Positions 57,704-64,000 of a stretch of 64,000 bases of DNA are shown one piece after another; the stretch's first letter is position 1; the number at the start of each line of letters is the position of its first letter. Origin of the DNA: a virus. The stretch is taken from positions 19,589 through 83,588 of IMG/VR virus record IMGVR_UViG_3300042946_001661; one strand, written 5' to 3'. Both the position numbers and the translations under genes were made by a program. The notes beneath the pieces are model-generated. The model was not told where the DNA came from. It searched no databases and saw only the letters and a list, made by a program, of their open reading frames with translations.

Positions 57704-58229
57704 TTTTAAAATCTTGTTTTGGTTGAGGAATTTTTCCTTCATTTGTAGTAACACTTTCTTGAAACTTCTGTGATACTAATTGAATGTGAAGAACGCCCCA
57801 TTGTTTAAATTCTGCAAGATTTCTTTGGATGATAACCCAGTTTTCTTGTAAGTGAGGAGTATACAACCTAGACCCTATTTTCGGAGCATGTCCAATTGCT
57901 TTTAAAACTGCCTGGTAATTCATTTCAAAAATTTGCTCATCTGGAGCATCTATCCCAAACTGATTCACATAATTCTGACTGGCTGCCGGCTCATAATATC
58001 CCCAAAGTTGTACCGGGGTTGGGGAAAATATCTTGCCTCTGTCTTCGAGATAAAGTGGATCAACTGTAGCCGATTGAATAAACACTTCATAATAAAATAT
58101 TGGAATTCCTCCTCTTTGAATTGCTTCTTGATCCCAGCTATCATAAAGAGTGAATTGAGGATCCGCAGGATCAAATAACTGATAACTTCCTGATACGCAA
58201 AAAGGAGTTCCATCTGATTTTTTTATCAT
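57696..58229 (-). CDS. Candidate neck / head-tail connector protein
   Basis: 177 residues. MIKKSDGTPFCVSGSYQLFD at the N-terminus, then IPIFYYEVFIQSATVDPLYL, PVQLWGYYEP and the C-terminal APKIGSRLYTPHLQENWVII with WGVLHIQLVSQKF. The late strand-turn (P-K-I-G-x-x-L-Y-x-P then a W/I strand) resembles neck proteins of T4-like marine phages. TATATAAT box before the ATG, no ribosome site. Called by pattern and by position next to gp15. Confidence 0.5.
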   Translation of the reverse strand: MIKKSDGTPFCVSGSYQLFDPADPQFTLYDSWDQEAIQRGGIPIFYYEVFIQSATVDPLYLEDRGKIFSPTPVQLWGYYEPAASQNYVNQFGIDAPDEQIFEMNYQAVLKAIGHAPKIGSRLYTPHLQENWVIIQRNLAEFKQWGVLHIQLVSQKFQESVTTNEGKIPQPKQDFKII

Positions 58230-58233
58230 ACTA

Positions 58234-58244
58234 TTATATATTAA
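58234..58244 (-). promoter_or_regulatory. TATATAA late-type box
   Basis: Minus-strand TTAATATATAA lies 4 bases before the ATG at 58229 (AGT between box and start). Confidence 0.4.
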
Positions 58245-58258
58245 TTATATTTAATCTT

Positions 58259-58666
58259 TTAAAAAACTCCAAGATTAGCCGTTATAGCAACACTGCCACC
58301 GGCAGGAGGAAGTTCATAAGGACCGTCAGAAAATCTTTCAAGCCAATACAAGTATTCTACCGAATCTATTTCCACGGTAACATAATAACCATAGATTACA
58401 GCAAGTTCTTCTATTACAAATACTTGTTCAGGACAACTTGCAGAGGTCACACCAGACAAAGTATCCACAGTCCAGTCTGAGTTTGATAAAATGATTTCAT
58501 GGTATCCTCCAAAATCTGCTTCTTCTAAATCATCTAGTATAGAGTTTTTTGTTGGAACAAAATCATTTTTAAAAAGCTTTAATTTTTGAGTAACAGAACT
58601 TGTTTTTTTTCCAAAAATAAGTTCTAAGAACAATCTATTTGATATTGTCGGTATTACAATAGCCAT
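58259..58666 (-). CDS. Probable virion structural protein
   Basis: 135 residues. NRLFLELIFGKKTSSVTQKL, LKLFKNDFVPTK, EADFGGYHEIIL and a late beta segment (VEIDSVEYLYWLERFSDGPY) form the pattern of small phage structural proteins where L-K-L-F-x-N-D-x-x-P is followed by F-x-G-Y. AAGAGAAAT before the ATG. It lies between the neck-like gene and the divergent 58707 gene. Confidence 0.6.
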   Translation of the reverse strand: MAIVIPTISNRLFLELIFGKKTSSVTQKLKLFKNDFVPTKNSILDDLEEADFGGYHEIILSNSDWTVDTLSGVTSASCPEQVFVIEELAVIYGYYVTVEIDSVEYLYWLERFSDGPYELPPAGGSVAITANLGVF

Positions 58667-58692
58667 ATTTCTCTTTCAATATAATTTACACT

Positions 58693-58702
58693 AATATATA
58701 TT
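58693..58702 (+). promoter_or_regulatory. AATATATATT late-type box
   Basis: Palindromic, 4 bases before the ATG at 58707; no ribosome site for that gene. Confidence 0.4.
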
Positions 58703-58706
58703 GATT

Positions 58707-59273
58707 ATGGTAATAAAAAAGAAAGACGGCAGCTTTTATAAAATATCAGGACCAAATCCGCTAATGAATGATCAAGATTTATGGAAAGACTATAAAAAAC
58801 ATAATTTCGATTGGTTGCCTGAAGTTGTTAAAGATGGAACATTTTTAAATGTAATAAAAGAGCAAAATATTATAAAAGAAAAAAAGTATGACGAAAAACA
58901 AGAAGAAAAAGCTATTGAATTAGAAAAATCTGTAGAATTAGAACAAAAGCCAATCAAAAATGAAAATATTAAAAAATACAATTCAATTCCCTGCTTCTGC
59001 CTACCAGCAAAAACTACTGAAAAAAAAGATGATTTATACGATGAGTCTTTTAAAAGAACACAATATTTAGAAAAATTTTTAACAGAAATAGTAATCTTGG
59101 ATAAAGATGATCTATATATAAAAATTTGGTGCAATGATCAGCTAACTGAAAAATCTATAATATTTCCTAAAAATAAAGATAAAAGATGGTGGAAAATTAT
59201 AGAGGTTTCATCTGCCCCAACAGGTTACTATTATCTAGGATCAACTTCAGACTATACCCCATCTTTTGAGTGA
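58707..59273 (+). CDS. Phage protein sharing the N-terminus of the neck-like protein
   Basis: 188 residues. MVIKKKDGSFYKISGPNPLM parallels MIKKSDGTPFCVSGSYQLFD of the 57696 gene (I-K-K-x-D-G-x-x-x-x-x-S-G), suggesting a common docking or assembly peptide. Middle is Lys/Glu-rich; C-terminal KRWWKIIEVSSAPTGYYYLG is a beta part. Converges with the small gene at 59252 (22-base overlap). Confidence 0.6.
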   Translation: MVIKKKDGSFYKISGPNPLMNDQDLWKDYKKHNFDWLPEVVKDGTFLNVIKEQNIIKEKKYDEKQEEKAIELEKSVELEQKPIKNENIKKYNSIPCFCLPAKTTEKKDDLYDESFKRTQYLEKFLTEIVILDKDDLYIKIWCNDQLTEKSIIFPKNKDKRWWKIIEVSSAPTGYYYLGSTSDYTPSFE

Positions 59274-59518
59274 TCTGCTGTTACCTTAACCTGATAGCCT
59301 AATTCTTCAAACTTTTTTTTATGGTCATCTACACACTTAAGATATGCAACTTCATAAATATCAGCTACAAATTGATTTAAATCTTTAATATCTTTTTCTG
59401 TTACTGTATAATGAAGTATTCGATCCAGCAGATTCTCATTTCTACTAAATCTTTCTTTTAATATTTCAAATATATTTTTTTTAATATAGTGGTTTCTTTG
59501 ATTTTGTAAAAAATCCAT
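59252..59518 (-). CDS. Small helical protein
   Basis: 88 residues: FEILKERFSRNENLLDRILH then VADIYEVAYLKCVDDHKKKF. CAAGGT 6 bases before the ATG, inside the end of the 1331-residue gene, so coupled to it. Unknown. Confidence 0.6.
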   Translation of the reverse strand: MDFLQNQRNHYIKKNIFEILKERFSRNENLLDRILHYTVTEKDIKDLNQFVADIYEVAYLKCVDDHKKKFEELGYQVKVTADHSKDGV

Positions 59519-59521
59519 AAA

Positions 59522-62500
59522 TTAACCTTGCATACTCTTAAATAACGCAGCTTTTAGACTTGGTATAGCTCTAGAAAATATTGTTATATTCTTTTCTATA
59601 TCTTCTTTTTCTTTTTCCGAAAGACTTAATTTATCTTTATTTTCAATGAAAACTTTGCTAAGGTCTTTTATATTTTTATCTATTCTATCGAAAAAAGAAT
59701 GTACTGGGAATTTAAGATCCTTAGATAATCTTGAAACGCCACCTAGTTTTATTGCAATAAATTTTTGAATTGTTAGTTGATCTTTATTTGTATGATGACT
59801 AAGATATACAAGCAACTCTCTGATTAATCTAGCCCAATAAACTATAGGTTTCTCCATTGCGGTTTTCTTAACAGGCATTATAGGTGCCACATAACTAGTT
59901 TTTTGAAACCAATTTTTTCTTCTTTCTTTATATTCTTCATCGGTTTCATCTTTACTGACCCCAGGACCTCTGCCTTTTGCAGTAAAAGGTCTTGGAGTTA
60001 TTTTTACCTGTGGGTCTTCTTTTATAATATCATTTATTTGATTGAAGATTATTTTTAAATCTTCTATTTTTGTTAATATCACGTTTTCGATAGTTTCTTT
60101 TGTGTCAAAAGAAACAGAAGTTACAATTATATTTTCTTTTTCTAACAATTGTTTTTTTGCATTGTCATATAGACTCGATACTTTTTCACGAGTTGCTTCA
60201 TTTGATTTATTGAAATAATATAGAATTGTTTTATAGCTATCAGTAGACTTGTCGCTAGTAGAGTTATTAAAACTATTCAGAGCTAGATCATAAAAATCTC
60301 CCCAAAATGAAAGTAGATTATTTTTTTCATCTTCAAGATTATCTTCAATTGCATCAAAGACTTTTTTGTTTGTCTTAATGGATCCTGATAAAAGATTGCT
60401 CACAGAATCTAAAAGTTTAGAATATTTATAAATATAATGTTCTATGCTATCTTCTTGTTCTATCCCTTCTGAAGGATTTGCTCTCCACCCAAATCTTAAT
60501 AAGGCAACCCTAGAGCCATCTTGGGCACGTCTTATAAAAGGATTTTTCTTATCTATAAATATTAGTTTTAGTATGTCTTTACTATTAGAATCTAGAGGAT
60601 CGATATCTAGTTCATTGGATTTTTGGGCACTAACGACACCTTGTCCTGTTCTCTTTTTTCTAAATACTTGTTTTATTTCATCTTCTTCATCTTCATATTC
60701 ATCGGACGATAGACCACTTCGGTTGACTGTTCCTTTTTGTGCTATTTTCCCAAGAATTCCAGCGGCAGCAATTCTTCTGGCTTCTGGGGACCATAGTGTT
60801 GGACTTGATGCTTCCTTAACAAACTCAGCAGCAATTTCATCATGTATGTCTTGAAACTTTTTAGGTTTTAGGTATTTTGCTTTAATTCCTTCGTCCAATT
60901 CATTTCCACCATACATTTTTCTTAGAAGAAACAATTTCATTCCTTCTACAATATCATCCCATCCTTCTATTTGATCTCTTGCTCTGCTATCATCTTTTGA
61001 TTTCTCTATCTCATAGTAGGCTTCTTTTGCTTCATTTATTTTAAATTCTTTTATTAGTATAAAATTGTTTAAGTTAATAGACTCTAACTGTTTTTTACCG
61101 TCTAAATCTAACTCAGCTTTATTAAAAATATCATATACATAAAACTTCATCGGATTTACTGTTTCTTTTTCTGGTTTTTTTTCTGGATTTTTTTCAAATA
61201 TTTTATCTATTATTTGCCAGGTACTGGCATCTATTAATGTTCCCCCTCTTGGATTAATAATAGTAGTTGGCTGACTACCTCTTTGATTCCTTGAGAATAT
61301 TTTATAATATCCTATCATTGTTCTTATTTCTTGAGGAGAACTAGGCATAGACATAGATGATCTTGGTCTGTGTCCTGGGACTACTGATCCTTTTTCTCTT
61401 GTATACCTGTCTGCTTTGTGATATTGAACAACGGGGGCAGCATCTCCTTTTTCTCCCAAAATACTACTGCTCCTAGAAGTTGTAGTCTTTCTACTTTCTG
61501 CTTCTTTTTGGCTCTTTATTATTTTAATTAATTTAATTAACTTTTGTTTAAAATCTCCAATATCTAGATTTTTATATTTAGGATCTTTTTCTATTGTGTT
61601 CAATAAAGACTCTAGCTCTTCATCATCTTCTAAGTTAACAGCTCTTAATTCTTCGTATGAACTTACACTATCTTGTATATCTTTTTTTGTTTTATCTATA
61701 TCTTCTAACTCTTCTGGACTTAGTATTTTTATAGGCATGACAAAAGATCCCGGATTTAGTAGAGGGAAAGAACGAGTTCCATTTTCATCCGTAACAGTCA
61801 CATGCGGAAGTATTATAGGAGGATTTTCTCCTCCTACTAAAATTTCTTTTGTATCTTTATCTACTTTATAGGGCAATCTTCCAGTTTTTATAAATCTTTC
61901 CCAATCTTCTTCACCAATAATAGTTTTTAGTTCATCTCTATCTTTATCATCGAGTAAAGACAGCTCTTTTTTTCTGAGTTCAGCATCTTTCTCAGGATCC
62001 CCAGTTTCTATGTGGGATAGTATTTTAGGACCAGACACGTCAAGTTTTTCTATTGCATCTGTAGCTCTTAATTTCGAAAAATAACTAGAAAACATATCTT
62101 TTAATCTTCTTATTTTTCTTACGTTTTCAAATTTGGTAATATTTCTAAGTGTTGCTACTCCTATTTTATTGTCTTCTTTTTTTGCATAGTCTTTAACTTC
62201 TTTATCATATAGTTTTTTGTCAGATGCACCATAAACTGTTCCATGAAATATTTTTTTAAGATCCTTCTCTATCTTATTCGCATCCTCCACTCTAGCATCA
62301 GGATTGTTTAGAATGCTTTTAACTAACCAAACCCCACTATTAATTTCTTCCATTTCTTTTTCTGGATCTAAACTACCTTCAAGTATTTCTTTTGCTTTAT
62401 CATCATACCAATTTATATCAGAATTATTTGATATAAATTTTGCTATTTGGTTGTAAAACTTTCTTTGAAATACATCAAAAATAAAAGTATCTTTGTATCT

Positions 62501-63517
62501 TTTTATTTTTCCCATTTTAGATCTTATTACTTTATATTTTACTTCATGCGAATGATCAGGAGCATCAGAGGGCAAATCTCCAGAACCAGCCTCGTTTGGA
62601 AGGTGTCTTTGATAATTTAAAGACATAAGTCTAGTTAATGAATCTCTTATTCCAGTGCTTTTAGGAAAATAGTATCCGCTACTATCGAAACCATATGTAG
62701 TTTCTTTTTCTGGTTTTCCCTCTTCGTTTTTTGTTATTATCGTTTTTCTACGAGGAAGTGATAGATCAAATCCATATTTTCCTTTATTTTCAAAACTCAT
62801 ATCTTTTTTATAAACTTTACTTAGATTAACTAGTTTTGTTTTTAGATTATGTGTTTCACCCTCGGTTGTCTCTAGTTTTTGTATTAGTCTATTAATATAG
62901 AATTTTATATTACCACCGCCAACCACAGGATATTTTTCTTCATCTCCGCCCTTTACATAGATTACTACTCTTTTAATAATATCAAATATTAAATTTCTTA
63001 TAGTTTTGTAATTATCTTTACTGCCACCAGGAGTAACGCTTTCTATATCATATCTTTCAAAAAAATCATTAATCCAACGTTTTCTTTCTAAAGATTCTTT
63101 TTCATCTACAGAACCAACTGGATTTCCATAAGAGTCATACTTATTACTTAGTTTTAATAAAAATTCTTTAAACTGATTAACGTTATTTTCATCTATGTTG
63201 AACTTTGTAGATTTCTTAAAACCCCTAACATTTTTAGTAGGAGTTTTTACTACTTTCAAAAAACCACTCTCCTTAGAAGCATCTATCATCTCTCTTATTA
63301 TTTTATTTCTGATATTTTCTCTATTTTTAAGAAGCTCCCATGTTTTCATATATCTTGCTTTTAATGCATCTTCCCAATATTTTTGGTCTATTTGATACAA
63401 GAAGTCTAAATCTTCGTAATCATAGAGAATTGGTTTTTCTGAGTGCCATCCACGATACGCCTCTAGCAACATTTTAAAATTACAATTTTTATCAAAGAAT
63501 TCTTTAAAGTTATACAT
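59522..63517 (-). CDS. Very large candidate internal/ejected protein (1331 residues)
   Basis: 1331 residues, charged, Lys/Glu/Asp-rich, mainly helical with disordered linkers. N-terminus MYNFKEFFDKNCNFKMLLEA contains a targeting-like start and LLEA as possible cleavage site. I see no nuclease, polymerase, lysozyme or protease motif. Segments such as RGWHSEKPILYDYEDLDFLY and TLIDASTWQIIDKIFE have no known match for me. A large protein of this kind with a capsid signal could be packaged and ejected with DNA, or could be a structural core protein. AAGGATAAA before the ATG, and TATATATATA further upstream. Confidence 0.7.
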   Translation of the reverse strand: MYNFKEFFDKNCNFKMLLEAYRGWHSEKPILYDYEDLDFLYQIDQKYWEDALKARYMKTWELLKNRENIRNKIIREMIDASKESGFLKVVKTPTKNVRGFKKSTKFNIDENNVNQFKEFLLKLSNKYDSYGNPVGSVDEKESLERKRWINDFFERYDIESVTPGGSKDNYKTIRNLIFDIIKRVVIYVKGGDEEKYPVVGGGNIKFYINRLIQKLETTEGETHNLKTKLVNLSKVYKKDMSFENKGKYGFDLSLPRRKTIITKNEEGKPEKETTYGFDSSGYYFPKSTGIRDSLTRLMSLNYQRHLPNEAGSGDLPSDAPDHSHEVKYKVIRSKMGKIKRYKDTFIFDVFQRKFYNQIAKFISNNSDINWYDDKAKEILEGSLDPEKEMEEINSGVWLVKSILNNPDARVEDANKIEKDLKKIFHGTVYGASDKKLYDKEVKDYAKKEDNKIGVATLRNITKFENVRKIRRLKDMFSSYFSKLRATDAIEKLDVSGPKILSHIETGDPEKDAELRKKELSLLDDKDRDELKTIIGEEDWERFIKTGRLPYKVDKDTKEILVGGENPPIILPHVTVTDENGTRSFPLLNPGSFVMPIKILSPEELEDIDKTKKDIQDSVSSYEELRAVNLEDDEELESLLNTIEKDPKYKNLDIGDFKQKLIKLIKIIKSQKEAESRKTTTSRSSSILGEKGDAAPVVQYHKADRYTREKGSVVPGHRPRSSMSMPSSPQEIRTMIGYYKIFSRNQRGSQPTTIINPRGGTLIDASTWQIIDKIFEKNPEKKPEKETVNPMKFYVYDIFNKAELDLDGKKQLESINLNNFILIKEFKINEAKEAYYEIEKSKDDSRARDQIEGWDDIVEGMKLFLLRKMYGGNELDEGIKAKYLKPKKFQDIHDEIAAEFVKEASSPTLWSPEARRIAAAGILGKIAQKGTVNRSGLSSDEYEDEEDEIKQVFRKKRTGQGVVSAQKSNELDIDPLDSNSKDILKLIFIDKKNPFIRRAQDGSRVALLRFGWRANPSEGIEQEDSIEHYIYKYSKLLDSVSNLLSGSIKTNKKVFDAIEDNLEDEKNNLLSFWGDFYDLALNSFNNSTSDKSTDSYKTILYYFNKSNEATREKVSSLYDNAKKQLLEKENIIVTSVSFDTKETIENVILTKIEDLKIIFNQINDIIKEDPQVKITPRPFTAKGRGPGVSKDETDEEYKERRKNWFQKTSYVAPIMPVKKTAMEKPIVYWARLIRELLVYLSHHTNKDQLTIQKFIAIKLGGVSRLSKDLKFPVHSFFDRIDKNIKDLSKVFIENKDKLSLSEKEKEDIEKNITIFSRAIPSLKAALFKSMQG

Positions 63518-63537
63518 TTTGAATTTATCCTTGTATT

Positions 63538-63554
63538 TTATATATATATATTAT
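63538..63554. promoter_or_regulatory. TA-repeat box between divergent virion genes
   Basis: TTATATATATATATTAT, with the ATG at 63555 following directly and the leftward 1331-residue gene starting at 63517 with its own ribosome site. Confidence 0.45.
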
Positions 63555-64000
63555 ATGGCTAATATTTTAGAAATACCGAGACCTTCACAAAATGCAAATT
63601 GTCAAAGTAGTGCACCATGCGGACAATTGCTTGGACCTACGGATCCGTTGTGTAAAATAGCACCAAGAAAAAACCGAGAAAAAGTCAGAGAACAGATAAA
63701 AGATTATGTCCTTCTAATGCTAGGAGCCCCAGTAGTATCAATAGAGCTAGATGAACAGCAGTTAGATGGAGCTATTGATTTTGCTTTACAAATATTTGAA
63801 GATTACGCACCCAGAGAGTATTATCAATGGTATGTTTTTAATACAGTTCCAGGTCAAACAATATATGAAATGCCTTGTGACATAGGAATGATAAGAGAAG
63901 TAGCATACAAGCAAACAGCTCAATATGCATTTAGTGCATCTGATTTGGGAGGAGTAATACCTCTTGAATATATGGGAGCAGGTGCATATGGTAGTATTGC
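63555..64000 (+). CDS. Partial virion structural protein
   Basis: 148 residues up to the window edge, still open. Starts MANILEIPRPSQNANCQSSA; then KNREKVREQIKDYVLLMLGA, SIELDEQQLDGAIDFALQIF, EDYAPREYYQWYVFNTVPGQ, MPCDIGMIREVAYK. This is the N-terminal layout of a family of virion proteins in T4-like marine phages (helical start, D-x-x-I-x-x-A, then Y-x-(I/V)-P-x-x-I). Exact role unknown. No ribosome site; TA box abuts the ATG. Confidence 0.65.
   Translation, partial: MANILEIPRPSQNANCQSSAPCGQLLGPTDPLCKIAPRKNREKVREQIKDYVLLMLGAPVVSIELDEQQLDGAIDFALQIFEDYAPREYYQWYVFNTVPGQTIYEMPCDIGMIREVAYKQTAQYAFSASDLGGVIPLEYMGAGAYGSI

Noticed and set aside
60444-60854. Plus-strand frame antisense to the 1331-residue gene
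   Set aside because: No start signal, and the Ser/Leu-rich composition is that of a complement frame.

Overview
The window is a dense, strongly AT-rich stretch of a large virulent tailed phage with a contractile tail (T4-like myovirus). Evidence: tail sheath (gp18), two tail-tube (gp19) paralogs and a gp15-like sheath stabiliser, next to T4-type UvsX, UvsW, Dda, gp46/gp47, gp32-like SSB and DnaB/gp41 helicase. There is no family-B polymerase here. Instead there are a family-C (DnaE) polymerase broken into three genes, a short family-A polymerase and an AEP-like primase. No integrase or repressor was seen. A candidate unimolecular spanin and a heptose-biosynthesis enzyme suggest a Gram-negative host (inference).

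Layout. 1-5.5 kb: small unknown genes, a secreted trypsin-like protease, a tRNA with anticodon GUU, translation initiation factor IF-3, a candidate spanin and ribosomal protein bS21. 5.5-9.3 kb: two related GT-B-like proteins and virion-like genes. 9.2-17.2 kb: the broken dnaE locus. The middle and C-terminal pieces are separated by a split intein with a Vsr-like endonuclease gene between the halves. The PHP-containing N-terminal piece lies 2.6 kb away, across a LAGLIDADG endonuclease and several small genes. 17.4-31.9 kb: two methyltransferases, an FmdB-like zinc ribbon with an apparent AUU start, a zincin, HldE, ThyX, dUTPase, NrdA, NrdB, gp46 and gp47. 32-37.4 kb: probable internal-protein genes, Dda, UvsW and a membrane thioredoxin. 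38.2-48.5 kb: a long rightward replication/recombination block (primase, PolA, sigma-like protein, helicase, UvsY-like protein, glycosylase, dCMP deaminase, SSB, UvsX). 48.6-64 kb: acidic internal/core proteins and the tail and neck genes, ending in a partial virion gene.

How it fits together. Nucleotide genes feed a replisome that must be assembled partly by protein trans-splicing. Many virion-type genes start with a short motif like the T4 capsid-targeting peptide (M-x-x-F/Y-K-x-F/W-x-x-E) and are preceded, a few bases before the ATG, by a TATAAATA or TATATATA box instead of a Shine-Dalgarno sequence. This suggests late transcripts with very short or no leaders. The same phage encodes IF-3, bS21 and a tRNA, so a phage-controlled translation-initiation programme is the most interesting system-level idea in the window. 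It is an inference, not shown.
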